From the NCBI RefSeq assembly GCF_001485435.1, contig NZ_BCMS01000001.1:2427501-2491500 (forward strand): 64,000 nucleotides of DNA. The letters run 5' to 3'. This DNA is from Deinococcus grandis. GTDB taxonomy: Bacteria; Deinococcota; Deinococci; Deinococcales; Deinococcaceae. Within the stretch, counting starts at the first letter, position 1. Every line of letters starts with the position of its first letter. This document shows, one piece after another, positions 25,989 through 37,199 of the stretch. Below the pieces are notes generated by a model. The model searched no databases, was not told the DNA's origin, and saw nothing but the letters and a program-made list of their open reading frames with translations. Position numbers and translations under genes: made by a program.

Positions 25989-26558
25989 CTACAGTCGGAT
26001 GCCGAGCAGCGCGTAGCCGAGCAGGGCGAGTTTCTCCCGCAGGATGTACTGGCGGCTGGTGTGGGGGCTCAGGGGGCTGGCGCTGACGTTGGCGTTCATG
26101 TTCAGGGCGCGGGCCAGGGCGAGGGCGCGGGGGGCGTGGGCGGCGTCGGTGACGAGGGTGACGGGGGTGCCGCCGGGCAGCTGGGCGCGGGCGTTCTCGA
26201 GGTTCTGGACGGTGGTGCGGCTGCGTTCCTCGGCGATCAGGGCGCCGCTGGGAACGCCGTGCTGGTGCAGGTAGGTAGTGCCGACGCGGCCTTCGGTGTA
26301 GCGGTCGCCGGGCTGGCGGCCGCCGGTCACGACGACCTGCCGGACGTGGCCCTGCTGGTAGAGGCTGAGGGCGTGGTCGAGGCGGCGCTGGAAGGCGGGG
26401 CTGGGCCGTCCGTCGTACTGCGCGGCCCCCAGGACGATCAGGGTGGCGTTGGGGGCAGCGGCGGGAAGCTGGAGGGGGGGCGCGGTCAGGAAGCCCGTCA
26501 GGAGGAGGGCGGTGACCGCGAGGGGAATGATGGAGAGCGTGGCGCCCCGGGCTCGCAT
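25989..26558 (-). CDS. YdcF/ElyC-family (DUF218) envelope protein
   Basis: The 189-aa protein has an N-terminal hydrophobic helix (LSIIPLAVTALLLTGFL). A DUF218 domain follows, with NATLIVLGAAQYDGRPSPAFQRRLDHAL, VVVTGGRQPGDRYTEG, EERSRTTVQNLENA and VTDAAHAPRALALAR. Members such as SanA and ElyC act in envelope integrity or peptidoglycan precursor metabolism. Next to murJ, a cell-wall role is plausible but inferred. The ATG at 26558 follows TACGCT by 6 nt. Confidence 0.85.
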   Translation of the reverse strand: MRARGATLSIIPLAVTALLLTGFLTAPPLQLPAAAPNATLIVLGAAQYDGRPSPAFQRRLDHALSLYQQGHVRQVVVTGGRQPGDRYTEGRVGTTYLHQHGVPSGALIAEERSRTTVQNLENARAQLPGGTPVTLVTDAAHAPRALALARALNMNANVSASPLSPHTSRQYILREKLALLGYALLGIRL

Positions 26559-26688
26559 GCGGGCAGCGTAGCATGAAGAAAATCTGAATCCTGAGGACTT
26601 TCTCGCGTGGGGCCGGGGCGTCCGGGACGGGGTCCGTTCATAAGGGGGTATTGCTCCTCTTCTTCCGGAAGCTTCTGCGGGGGCGTGC

Positions 26689-26694
26689 TACGCT
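26689..26694 (+). promoter_or_regulatory. -10 box (TACGCT) of topA
   Basis: TACGCT lies 34 nt before the topA ATG, so this gene should have a short 5' leader with GGGGAG as the RBS, in contrast to the leaderless neighbours. Confidence 0.5.
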
Positions 26695-26728
26695 CACCCC
26701 TGACTTCTTTCGGGGAGCACCACTGCCT

Positions 26729-29641
<2,913 letters not shown>

Positions 29642-29645
29642 ACCT

Positions 29646-30443
29646 TCACCCGACCACGTCCCGCCACCTCATCAGGAGGTCGGCGGGACTCTGTATCCGG
29701 GCGGCCGGATCAGGAGCAGTCGCCTGAGCGATGAGTGCCGCGAGGCCACCGGGAAGCGCATGCCGGTCGGTGCAGATCGCCAGCATGCGGCCCAGGTTGA
29801 ACACGGTCGTCCGACCGTCAATGAGCGCGCCACGCGTGAACTCCTCGGGGGCCATGAAGCGGGTCGAGCCGGGCAGGCGACCCACCTCGTTGCGGTACGG
29901 ACCGCGCCGGTAGCATTCCAGGTCCATGAAGCGGATCTCCCGCGCGGCGAAGTCGTACATCAGGCACCCGTCATAGAAGTCCCCCGCCACCCAGCCGTGC
30001 CGCGCCAGCAGGACGTGCAGGTCGATGATCTGCCCCAGGGCGGCCAGGATCTCCGACAGGGGCAGCGCGCGGAAGCGGGCGTGGGCCTCCTGCGGGTGAT
30101 CCCGCCGCCCGGCCGGGGCGCGCAGCAGGTCGCCGGGAAACCACGGCTGGATGACTGCGATGCCGTCCGCGCCCTCGTGGACGCGCTGCACGGGAATCAG
30201 GGCGGGGTGCGAGACCTCCAGCTGCACCGTGGCAGCGCGGCGCAGGGCCGCCACGCGCGCCGCGAAGGTCGTACCGCCCGGACTGGGGTGCGCCGCTCCG
30301 GCGGTCTTCACGAACAGCCGCTCGCCTCCCGGCGTCTGCACCCCGTACGAGACGTGCCCGGAATCCTGCGTGCGCTCACCGAACACCTGAAAGACCGTAC
30401 CCAGCGATGACAGCAACTCCGCGGTGGTGAGGTGATCCGACAT
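29646..30443 (-). CDS. Atypical serine/threonine protein kinase-like protein
   Basis: The 265-aa protein has a protein-kinase fold. Lys in RLFVKTAG is the ATP-binding residue. The catalytic loop reads HGWVAGDFYDGCLMYD, in which Asp is kept but the following Asn is replaced by Cys. The DFG equivalent is FMDLE. STRFMAPEEF is a good APE motif and is followed by a helical C-lobe. The Gly-rich loop is poor. It may be a low-activity or pseudo-kinase. The ATG at 30443 follows TACACT by 6 nt. Confidence 0.75.
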   Translation of the reverse strand: MSDHLTTAELLSSLGTVFQVFGERTQDSGHVSYGVQTPGGERLFVKTAGAAHPSPGGTTFAARVAALRRAATVQLEVSHPALIPVQRVHEGADGIAVIQPWFPGDLLRAPAGRRDHPQEAHARFRALPLSEILAALGQIIDLHVLLARHGWVAGDFYDGCLMYDFAAREIRFMDLECYRRGPYRNEVGRLPGSTRFMAPEEFTRGALIDGRTTVFNLGRMLAICTDRHALPGGLAALIAQATAPDPAARIQSPADLLMRWRDVVG

Positions 30444-30535
30444 CCGACGAGTGTAGTCGCAGGCATTGGTCGTTTCCTGGCCTTCTGCCCCCGCGCGGGC
30501 CGGGGCGTGATATGACGTGCGGCACTGTGACGCCC

Positions 30536-30832
30536 GTGAAACCTGACGTTCCTCAATCCCTGCATCTGGCGCGGCTGGCGCAGGGCAGCCCCGGCGAGTG
30601 GGTGCGGCTGCCCGGCGGGCGCGTGCGCGTCGTGAACCTGTCCGGCACCCTGACGGGGCCGGCCGAGACCGGCTGGCTGGTGTGCCTGAGTGGCGAGGCG
30701 GTCGTGGACCTGCCACGGAGCAACTTCGTGCGTCTGCGTCCCGCCGAGGGGTACCGCGTCCGCGCGGAGGAACCCTGGACGACGTTCGGGACGAAGGACG
30801 GCACGGTGCTGATCCTCACGCCGGACGAGTAA
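30536..30832 (+). CDS. Small cupin-like protein
   Basis: The 98-aa beta-rich protein resembles a single cupin barrel (GWLVCLSGEAVVDLP, RLRPAEGYRVRAEEPWTTFG), but the usual metal-binding His residues are absent. The function is unknown. I chose GTG 30536, which follows CACTGT by 7 nt. Upstream in-frame GTG 30527 or ATG 30512 are alternatives. A hairpin terminator follows. Confidence 0.6.
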   Translation: MKPDVPQSLHLARLAQGSPGEWVRLPGGRVRVVNLSGTLTGPAETGWLVCLSGEAVVDLPRSNFVRLRPAEGYRVRAEEPWTTFGTKDGTVLILTPDE

Positions 30833-30837
30833 GCAGA

Positions 30838-30864
30838 ACGCGCCCCAGCTGAACCGGGGCGCGT
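30838..30864. terminator. Hairpin between convergent genes
   Basis: ACGCGCCCC (30838-30846) pairs with GGGGCGCGT (30856-30864). The T-run is weak (CTGCGT), but the position between two convergent stops supports a bidirectional terminator. Confidence 0.6.
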
Positions 30865-30875
30865 CTGCGTCGACC

Positions 30876-31427
30876 TTACTTCTTGCGTTTGGCGGCCTTC
30901 GCGGCTTCCTTCGCGGCCTTCTGGTCGGCCTTCTGCTTCTCGGCCAGTTCGCGGCCCATGTCCTCCATGAGCTGCGCGCCCTGGGCGTCCACCGTGCGCT
31001 GGAGCTCCAGCAGGGTCGTGGCGACCATGTTGTGCAGGACGCGCTCGACGGGCACCCGCACCCACTTGTAGCGGACCTTGCCGTTCACGGTCAGGGTCAC
31101 CTCGGTCCCGCCGGGCATGGGTTTGAAGATCCAGCCCTGCGTGAGCTTCTCCAGCGGGCCCACGTGCCGGACGCTTTCCCAGCCGCCGCGCTGGGGGGCC
31201 TGAAGCTGCCCGTACTTCGCGGTGAAGCTCAGGCCCAGCAGGCGGCGCGTGAACTTGAAGCGCACCAGGGCGTTGTTCGCGAGGCGGCCGCCCTCGCCCT
31301 CGTACTCGGCCTTGGCGAGGTTCGGGTCCCATTTCGCGCGGCGTTTCGGCTCCAGCGCGAGGCGGTACAGGACGTCCGGGCGGGCACGGACCACGATCGT
31401 CTGCTTGATGTGAATGGACTCCGACAT
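30876..31427 (-). CDS. SRPBCC (START/polyketide cyclase-like) protein
   Basis: The 183-aa protein begins with the SRPBCC first strand and helix (IHIKQTIVVRARPDVLYRLALEPKRRAKWDPN) and ends the domain with the long C-terminal helix (VERVLHNMVATTLLELQRTV). This fold binds hydrophobic ligands. A 25-residue Lys/Ala-rich tail (KAAKEAAKAAKRKK) is unusual and may contact nucleic acid or membrane. The ATG at 31427 follows TACAGT by 8 nt. Confidence 0.82.
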   Translation of the reverse strand: MSESIHIKQTIVVRARPDVLYRLALEPKRRAKWDPNLAKAEYEGEGGRLANNALVRFKFTRRLLGLSFTAKYGQLQAPQRGGWESVRHVGPLEKLTQGWIFKPMPGGTEVTLTVNGKVRYKWVRVPVERVLHNMVATTLLELQRTVDAQGAQLMEDMGRELAEKQKADQKAAKEAAKAAKRKK

Positions 31428-31511
31428 GCCCCGACACTGTAGCGCGTTCCCGGTCAGGCGCGCGTCCCGCCCTCCACACCGCTTACGCTTCGCCGGTCAG
31501 GGCAGCCCCGG

Positions 31512-32264
31512 TCAGTGCAGATAGTCCCGCGCGGGCAGATGCGTGACCCGCAGGTTGAACCGCTCGGCGGCGCCCACACCCGCCAGACGCCCCAGGTCCA
31601 CCCGCGCCGCCCGGTACTGTTCCGCCGTCCACTGCCACTTGTAGAACGCCTGATAGAAGCCCATCACCTCGGCCCCCACGTCCAGGGTGTCCGCCGTGTT
31701 CACTAACACCTCCGGGTACGGACTGGCGGGCGCGAAGTACTGGTAGAAGCGCACCGGCTCCCGCCACGCGTCCAGGCGGCGCACGTCCTCGCCACTCTCG
31801 GGCGCGGCGTCCCCGCTCAGGTCCGGCGCGGGCGGCATCGCCACGCCCCCCGCCTCGTTGATGATCTTCGGGATGCGCGCCAGCGTGATCGCATCGAACG
31901 CGATCTTCGCCGTCATCCGGTGATCCGGGTGCGGGTGATCGTCACTCCAGGTGATCACCGCGTTCGGCCGGAACTGCGCGTACAGCCGCGCCAGTTGCAG
32001 CGCCTCGGCGCGCCCGCCCGTCATGCGGCTGTCCCCCATGTCGAAGAAGTGATACCGCGCCCCGATCCGCTCGGCGACCCACGCGCCATGCTCGCGCCGC
32101 ACGCGGGTCACCTCCTCGTGCGAGGTGTCCCCGAACTGACTGGCCAGTTCACCCAGCGTCGTCCAGACCAGCAGCACCTCGTCCCCGCGCGCCGCGTGCT
32201 TCGCCAGCGTCCCGATGCACCCGATCTCGTCGTCCGGGTGCGCAAACACAGCCATGATCCGCAT
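31512..32264 (-). CDS. PIG-L family deacetylase (possible BshB)
   Basis: Zinc-dependent N-deacetylase of the LmbE/PIG-L family, 250 aa. The metal-binding motif AHPDDE is at residues 8-13, and the second is DDHPHPDHR. Firmicutes and Deinococcus use such enzymes (BshB) to make bacillithiol by deacetylating GlcNAc-malate. This gene could be that enzyme, but no bshA or bshC is adjacent, so this remains a guess. The ATG at 32264 follows TATGCT by 6 nt. Confidence 0.85.
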   Translation of the reverse strand: MRIMAVFAHPDDEIGCIGTLAKHAARGDEVLLVWTTLGELASQFGDTSHEEVTRVRREHGAWVAERIGARYHFFDMGDSRMTGGRAEALQLARLYAQFRPNAVITWSDDHPHPDHRMTAKIAFDAITLARIPKIINEAGGVAMPPAPDLSGDAAPESGEDVRRLDAWREPVRFYQYFAPASPYPEVLVNTADTLDVGAEVMGFYQAFYKWQWTAEQYRAARVDLGRLAGVGAAERFNLRVTHLPARDYLH

Positions 32265-32339
32265 GCGGGCAGCATACCCCCCGGCTGCCCCCTCGACAGT
32301 GGGGGGCGGCAGCTCCCCGTTCCGGCTGCGTCCCTCCCG

Positions 32340-32412
32340 GACACCGCACCGGGACGGACTCCACCTTCACGGACAGCTGCCCGGTGCCTGCTCACTCCGT
32401 TCGGGGTGACCC
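32340..32412. repeat. Decayed MITE family A fragment
   Basis: On the minus strand this part reads ACCCCGAACGGAGTGAGCAGG, close to the ACCCGAGCGGAGCGAGCAGG core of family A at 50250. It occupies the gap between the PIG-L start and the DUF4870 stop. Nothing else is visible there. Confidence 0.45.
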
Positions 32413-32427
32413 GGTCACCCGGCAGCC

Positions 32428-32889
32428 TTACTTCAGAAAGCGGATGCTGAGGGGATAGTGGTACGCCTGCCCCGCGCTGACCCGCACCACCGCCAGGATC
32501 ATGAACACGAACGGCACCACGCTGACGATCAACAGCACCGGCAGGAACATCAGGAAGAACGCCCCGAACGACCCCAGGAACGCGAACGCCCCCACGTCCG
32601 GCGCGCCCGCCGCGGCCCCCACCGCGCCGCCCAGCAGACCCAGGCTGAACAGCACGAACGCCAGCACCCCCAGCATCAGCGAGTACAGCCACCAGCTCAG
32701 CTGGAAGTTCAGCGCCTCCTTGCCCTGCTCGTCCAGCGCGCGGCTGCGGTCCCGGTACGCCAGCCACGCCACCAGCGGCCCCAGCAGGTTCCCCACCGTC
32801 GGGATCAGGAACCCCGCCAGCGGCGACAGGTGCGTGACGATCGCGGGCGTGCGGTCCGGTTCGGGAATGGTCAGCGGCGAGCGGATCAT
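32428..32889 (-). CDS. DUF4870/Tic20-like membrane protein
   Basis: The 153-aa protein has the DUF4870 pattern: AIVTHLSPLAGFLIPTVGNLLGPLVAWLAYR, then EQGKEALNFQLSWWLY, then hydrophobic helices ending in VVRVSAGQAYHYPLSIRFLK. Four membrane helices are predicted. The function is unknown. The ATG at 32889 follows TACTGT by 5 nt. It is divergent from rnhA, only 39 bp away. Confidence 0.88.
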   Translation of the reverse strand: MIRSPLTIPEPDRTPAIVTHLSPLAGFLIPTVGNLLGPLVAWLAYRDRSRALDEQGKEALNFQLSWWLYSLMLGVLAFVLFSLGLLGGAVGAAAGAPDVGAFAFLGSFGAFFLMFLPVLLIVSVVPFVFMILAVVRVSAGQAYHYPLSIRFLK

Positions 32890-32891
32890 GC

Positions 32892-32921
32892 TTGACAGTA
32901 CGGGCCGCCCCTCCCTACAGT
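32892..32921 (+). promoter_or_regulatory. rnhA promoter overlapping the divergent DUF4870 promoter
   Basis: TTGACA (32892-32897), an 18-nt spacer and TACAGT (32916-32921) form a near-consensus promoter that places +1 at the rnhA ATG. The -10 of the divergent gene (TACTGT on the minus strand, 32895-32900) overlaps this -35, so the two promoters should compete. Confidence 0.75.
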
Positions 32922-32928
32922 TCCCAGA

Positions 32929-33477
32929 ATGTCGCGCCCGCACCGCCCCCAGACCGCCGCGCAGAAAGCGCAGGCCGCCGCGCGCGACCGCCTGCCCATC
33001 AAGGCCGGCATCCAGCCAGGCGAACCCATCACCGGGGAGAACGTCGAACTGTACAGCGACGGCGCGTGCGACACCCAGGCCGGACACGGCGGCTGGGCCA
33101 CCATCCTGAATTACAAAGGCAAGGAACTCGTCCTGAGCGGCCACGAGGAAGGCACCACCAACAACCGCATGGAACTGCGCGGCCTCCTCGAGGGCCTGAA
33201 GGTCCTCAAACGCCCCTGTCAGGTGCGGGTCGTGACCGACAGCCAGTACCTGCGCAAGGCCTTCACGGACGGCTGGATCCTGAAGTGGCAGCGCAACGGC
33301 TGGAAGACCGCCGGGGGCGACCCCGTGAAGAACCAGGACCTGTGGGAGGAACTCATCGCGCAGGCCCGCACGCACGCCCTGACGTTCGTGTGGGTCAAGG
33401 GACACGCCGGGCACGGCGAGAACGAACGCGTGGACGAACTCGCCGTGCAGGAACGGAAGAAACTCCGGCGGAAGTAA
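32929..33477 (+). CDS. rnhA: Ribonuclease HI
   Basis: Degrades RNA in RNA-DNA hybrids. The 182-aa protein has the full catalytic set D44 (YSDGACDTQ), E82 (NNRMELRG), D104 (VVTDSQYL) and D169 (NERVDELA). About 35 basic residues precede the usual start of the domain. The WVKGHAGHGENE handle matches bacterial RNase HI. The ATG at 32929 coincides with the predicted transcription start, so the mRNA is probably leaderless. Confidence 0.95.
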   Translation: MSRPHRPQTAAQKAQAAARDRLPIKAGIQPGEPITGENVELYSDGACDTQAGHGGWATILNYKGKELVLSGHEEGTTNNRMELRGLLEGLKVLKRPCQVRVVTDSQYLRKAFTDGWILKWQRNGWKTAGGDPVKNQDLWEELIAQARTHALTFVWVKGHAGHGENERVDELAVQERKKLRRK

Positions 33478-33538
33478 ATCGGGATGGACCGCCTGCACCT
33501 CTGGCCTGAGCCACTGCGGGCACATGCTTTCGGCCTGA

Positions 33539-33949
33539 TCACGCCTCGCGCGTGAGGGTGCAGCGGGAGCGGCGGCGGTCCCAGGGGCTGGGGATTTCCT
33601 GGACGTGGAAGCCGCTGCGGCGGTAGAAGTCGGCGGCGTCATCGTCCGTCTCGGCGGTCAGGGTGTGCAGGTCCAGGGTGCCCATCAGGGCGTGCAGGAG
33701 GGCGCGGGCGTATCCCTGCCGGGCGTGGTCGGGGTGCGTGCCGATGTGCCGGACGGTGCCGTGTGCCCCGTGGACGGTGAGTGTGGCGGCGCAGACGACC
33801 TGCCCGGCGACCTCCCAGGTGTGCAGGTGCCAGTCGGGGTCTGTGCGGGCGCGGTGCAGCGCGGCCTGGATGCGGGCCGGGTCGGGGGACATGGCGCGGG
33901 TCAGGAGGGCGTCCGTGTCGGGGGTGGGCGTGGCGTGCAGGCGCAGCAT
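33539..33949 (-). CDS. GNAT family N-acetyltransferase
   Basis: The 136-aa protein shows the GNAT acetyl-CoA site: VRHIGTHPDHARQGYARALLHALM matches the R/Q-x-x-G-x-G/A region, and the C-terminus has AADFYRRSGFHV. The substrate is not predictable. The ATG at 33949 follows TACCCT by 6 nt. It lies just upstream (promoter side) of nothing else on its strand and downstream of the pqq operon. Confidence 0.82.
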   Translation of the reverse strand: MLRLHATPTPDTDALLTRAMSPDPARIQAALHRARTDPDWHLHTWEVAGQVVCAATLTVHGAHGTVRHIGTHPDHARQGYARALLHALMGTLDLHTLTAETDDDAADFYRRSGFHVQEIPSPWDRRRSRCTLTREA

Positions 33950-33965
33950 GGGGTCAGGGTAGGGG

Positions 33966-35012
33966 TCAGCGGGGGCGGGTCAGCCATCTGGCCCAGTTCC
34001 CGGCGCGCAGGGCGGCGCGCCACCCGGGTGGGGCGAGATCGGCGACGTGGGTGAGGTCGGCGGCGCGGTCGAGGCCGTCGGGGAATTCGTGCTGGCCGAA
34101 GCCGCCGTCGAGATCACTGCCGAGCCCGATATGGTCCCACCCGGCGACCGCGCCGAGGTGCGCGAGCATGGCGCGGGTGTCGTCGCGGGTGGCGGGCGGG
34201 TGGCCGCGCTGCCAGCCGGGGCGCAGGAAGCCGCTGTACAGCACGGCGCCGATCATGCCGCCGCGCGCGGCGACGGCGCGGAGCATGTCGTCGCTCAGGT
34301 GGCGGTCGGTGGGGACGCGGGCGCGGGCGTTGCTGTGGCTGGCGATGACGTCCCCGGTCAGGTCCAGGGCTTCCCAGAAGGCCTGTTCGGCGAGGTGGGA
34401 GGCGTCGAGCGTGACGCGCTGCTCGTGCATGGCGCGTATGAGGTCGCGGCCCGCGTCGGTGAGGCCGCCGGGCGTGCCGGTTCCGGCGGCGTAGCGGGTG
34501 CGTTTCCAGGCGGGGCCGATGATGTGCACGCCGGCGTCCACCCAGAACGGGAGGTCGTCCGGGGTGCGCAGCGCGTCGGCGCCCTCCATGAGCAGCACGA
34601 CGCCGGTGGGCGTGCCGTGCGGGTCGAGGGCCGCGGCGTGCAGGTGCGCGGCGACGTCCGGGCCGGGGGTCAGGAGGCGCACGAGTCCGGCGTCCTGCCA
34701 GCGGCGGTAGGTGTCCAGCTGCGTGAGTGCCTGGGCGCGGGCCTCGGCCGGTGTGGTGTACCCGCCGGGCGCGGCGTCGCCGCGGGGCAGGCAGAACAGC
34801 GTGCCGAGCACCAGCGCGACCCGTCCGGCGCGCAGTTCGGGCAGGGTGACGGTGGCGACGTCGCGCGCGCCGGGCCCCTCGCGGCGGCGCAGGTCGTCCA
34901 GCGGGAGGGTCAGGTCGCGTCCGGCGAGGACCGCGTTGTACGCGAGGTCCAGGTGCCCGTCGATGACCAGTCCGGCGGCGGCGACGCGGGCGGGCAGGTC
35001 CGGGAGGGTCAC
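33966..35012 (-). CDS. M19 membrane-dipeptidase-family peptidase, last gene of the pqq operon
   Basis: Zinc dipeptidase of the renal dipeptidase family, 348 aa. Metal-binding motifs are HLD in VIDGHLDLAYN, the bridging Glu in LLMEGADAL, and the His residues in ASHLAEQAF and ASHSNARAR. GLGSDLDGGFG is also typical. Its GTG overlaps the pqqE stop by 4 nt (GTGA), so it is translationally coupled to the pqq operon. PQQ maturation needs proteolysis to release the Glu-Tyr unit, so a role in peptide removal is an attractive inference. It lacks a signal peptide. Confidence 0.9.
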   Translation of the reverse strand: MTLPDLPARVAAAGLVIDGHLDLAYNAVLAGRDLTLPLDDLRRREGPGARDVATVTLPELRAGRVALVLGTLFCLPRGDAAPGGYTTPAEARAQALTQLDTYRRWQDAGLVRLLTPGPDVAAHLHAAALDPHGTPTGVVLLMEGADALRTPDDLPFWVDAGVHIIGPAWKRTRYAAGTGTPGGLTDAGRDLIRAMHEQRVTLDASHLAEQAFWEALDLTGDVIASHSNARARVPTDRHLSDDMLRAVAARGGMIGAVLYSGFLRPGWQRGHPPATRDDTRAMLAHLGAVAGWDHIGLGSDLDGGFGQHEFPDGLDRAADLTHVADLAPPGWRAALRAGNWARWLTRPR

Positions 35013-36130
35013 GCGGTGCGGGGGCGGTGGCGCAGGTCGCCGGGCGCGGGGCGGCGGAGGTCGTCCAGTGCGGCGTCGATCACGTCCCGGTGCGGGGACA
35101 GGGTGCAGACCGGGTCGGCGTTGCGGGCGTCCCCGGTGAGCAGGAACGCCTGGCAGCGGCAGCCGCCGTGGTCCACCTCGCGTTGCGGGCAGGTGCGGCA
35201 CGGTTCGCGCATCCAGTCGGTGCCCCGGTACGCCTGGAACAGCGCGGAGTCGTACCACACCTGTTCCAGAGAGGTGGCGCTGACGTTGGGTGGCACGTGG
35301 TCCGGCAGGACGTACGCGGCGGGGCACGGCAGGGCGCGGCCGTCCGGTCCGACGATCAGGTGCGTCTGGGCCCAGCCGCCCATACAGGGCTTGGGCGCGG
35401 TGTCGTGGTAGTCGGGGACGACCCACTGCACGCTCAGCTGCGGGTGCGCGGCGCGGAAGGCGGTGACCTGCGCCTCGGCGTCCCTCAGCGCAGCGGCGTC
35501 CGGCAGGAGGTGCGCGCGGTTTTCCAGTGCCCAGCCGTAGTACTGACTGTTGGCGAGTTCCAGGCGTTCGGCCCCGGCGTCCAGCGCGAACTGCAGGATG
35601 TTCCCGACCTCGCCGAGGTTCAGGCGGTGCAGGACGGCGTTCAGGACCAGGGGCGTGCCGCTGGCGCGGATCAGCGCGGCGGCCTCGTGCTTGCGCTTCA
35701 GGAAGTCCCCGCCGCAGATGCGCCGGGCGGTCGCGTCGTCCAGGGACTGCAGGCTGAGTTGCACGGCGTCCAGGCCCGCGCCGAGCAGGTCGTGCAGTCG
35801 GCGTTCGCTCAGGCCGACGCCGCTGGTGATCAGCGTCTGGTACAGGTCCAGGGCGCGTCCGGCGCGCAGCAGGACGCTCAGGTCCGGGCGCAGCAGCGGT
35901 TCGCCGCCGGTGTGCAGGACCTGCAGGACGCCCATGGCCTCGGCCTCGCGCAGGACGCGCCGCCAGTCCTCGGTGCCCAGTTCGCGGGCCGCGCCGAGCA
36001 GCTGCACGGGGTTCGAACAGTACACGCACTGCAGCGGGCAGCGGTGCGTGAGTTCCGCGATGAGCGCCAGGGGGGGCGCGGGCCGGGGCCGGGCAGAGGC
36101 GGCGCGTGGGGTGTCCAGCAGTCCGGTCAT
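35009..36130 (-). CDS. pqqE: PQQ biosynthesis radical SAM protein PqqE
   Basis: Forms the Glu-Tyr carbon-carbon crosslink in PqqA. The 373-aa protein has the radical SAM motif C31-x3-C35-x2-C38 (CPLQCVYC). Its C-terminal SPASM-type auxiliary cluster cysteines include KPCMGGW, LPCPAAY and CRTCPQREVDHGGCRCQAF. The ATG at 36130 overlaps the pqqD stop by 4 nt (ATGA). Confidence 0.96.
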   Translation of the reverse strand: MTGLLDTPRAASARPRPAPPLALIAELTHRCPLQCVYCSNPVQLLGAARELGTEDWRRVLREAEAMGVLQVLHTGGEPLLRPDLSVLLRAGRALDLYQTLITSGVGLSERRLHDLLGAGLDAVQLSLQSLDDATARRICGGDFLKRKHEAAALIRASGTPLVLNAVLHRLNLGEVGNILQFALDAGAERLELANSQYYGWALENRAHLLPDAAALRDAEAQVTAFRAAHPQLSVQWVVPDYHDTAPKPCMGGWAQTHLIVGPDGRALPCPAAYVLPDHVPPNVSATSLEQVWYDSALFQAYRGTDWMREPCRTCPQREVDHGGCRCQAFLLTGDARNADPVCTLSPHRDVIDAALDDLRRPAPGDLRHRPRTA

Positions 36131-36459
36131 GGCGCGCCGCCCTGGGTCGGGTCGGCCTGCGGCAGGTCGGCGCCGGGCGGGTCGGGGTCGGCCCTCGCGG
36201 CCGGGTGGATCCACCCGGCCGCGAGGGCCTCGGTCAGGAAGTCGCGCACGTCGGCACGCAGTTCGTGCGGGTCGGCCTGCGGGTAGCGGGCGAGCAGTTC
36301 ACCGGTCAGGTCGTCCAGGCTGCGGCCGTCGCACAGGCTCAGGATCTCGTGCGCGGTGCCGTTCAGTTCCGTGACCTCCTCGGCGCGCAGCAGCACGAAG
36401 CCGCCGCGGGCGTGGTCGGCGCGCAGCCGCGCGCCCCGCGCGAGGTTCAGGCCGCTCAC
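36127..36459 (-). CDS. pqqD: PQQ biosynthesis peptide chaperone PqqD
   Basis: Binds PqqA and presents it to PqqE. The 110-aa protein contains ADHARGGFVLLRAEEVTELNGTAHEILSLCDG, the RiPP-recognition-element core (beta strands plus helices). A C-terminal Pro/Asp-rich tail is longer than in usual PqqD (about 90 aa). The GTG at 36459 overlaps the pqqC stop (GTGA). Confidence 0.93.
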   Translation of the reverse strand: MSGLNLARGARLRADHARGGFVLLRAEEVTELNGTAHEILSLCDGRSLDDLTGELLARYPQADPHELRADVRDFLTEALAAGWIHPAARADPDPPGADLPQADPTQGGAP

Positions 36460-37199
36460 GCACCCACCTCTGCCGCGAGGTGCTGGCCCGTGAGCGGCCG
36501 GGCGGCCGCCGGGGGCCGCGCGGCGTCCAGACTGTCGAGCAGACTCCAGAGGACCTCGCACTTGAACTGCACGGCCCGCACGATCCGCCGCTGGTCCTCG
36601 TGGGTGCGGGTGTGAGCGCGCAGCAGGGCCAGGGCGCCGCTGGCCTCCACGCCGGCCTGCGTGGCGCGGCTGCGGAAGTACGCCAGTCCCGCGGGTTCCA
36701 CCCAGGGGTAGTGCGTCTCGAAGGCGACGGTCCGCACGGGCATGATCCGGTGCGCGTACAGTTCCGTCAGGGAGGACGCCACCCCGTCGAACCACGGCCG
36801 GTCCCGCACGAAGTTCACGTACGCGTCGGTCGCGAAGCGCGCGCCGGGGCGCAGCAGCGCGTGCGTGTCGAGCGTGTCGCGGCCCAGGCCGACGGCGCGG
36901 CCCAGCGCCCGCCACGCCTCCAGCCCGCCCTGGCCGGGGGCGGGACCGTCGTGGTACTGCACGCGGGTCAGCCACTCGCGGCGGGCGTCCTCGGGCAGTT
37001 TGGCCATCAGCAGGCTGTCCTTGACCGGAATGCACTGCTGGTAGTAGTAGCGGCTGGCGACCCACTCGCGCAGCTCGTCGGGGCTCAGCTGCCCGGCATG
37101 CATGCGGGCGTTGAAGGGGTGCAGGTGGTGGTAGCGGCGGGCCAGCAGGGCCTCCAGGCGGCGTTCGAGTTCCGCGTCCGTCCACAGGTCGGCGGTCAC
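36456..37199 (-). CDS. pqqC: Pyrroloquinoline-quinone synthase PqqC
   Basis: Cofactorless oxidase catalysing the final ring closure and eight-electron oxidation to PQQ. The 247-aa protein has the all-helical PqqC fold. Conserved stretches are RYHHLHPFNARMHAGQLS, WVASRYYYQQCIPVKDSLL and FETHYPWVEPAGLAYFRSR. The GTG at 37199 overlaps the pqqB stop by 4 nt. Confidence 0.96.
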   Translation of the reverse strand: MTADLWTDAELERRLEALLARRYHHLHPFNARMHAGQLSPDELREWVASRYYYQQCIPVKDSLLMAKLPEDARREWLTRVQYHDGPAPGQGGLEAWRALGRAVGLGRDTLDTHALLRPGARFATDAYVNFVRDRPWFDGVASSLTELYAHRIMPVRTVAFETHYPWVEPAGLAYFRSRATQAGVEASGALALLRAHTRTHEDQRRIVRAVQFKCEVLWSLLDSLDAARPPAAARPLTGQHLAAEVGA

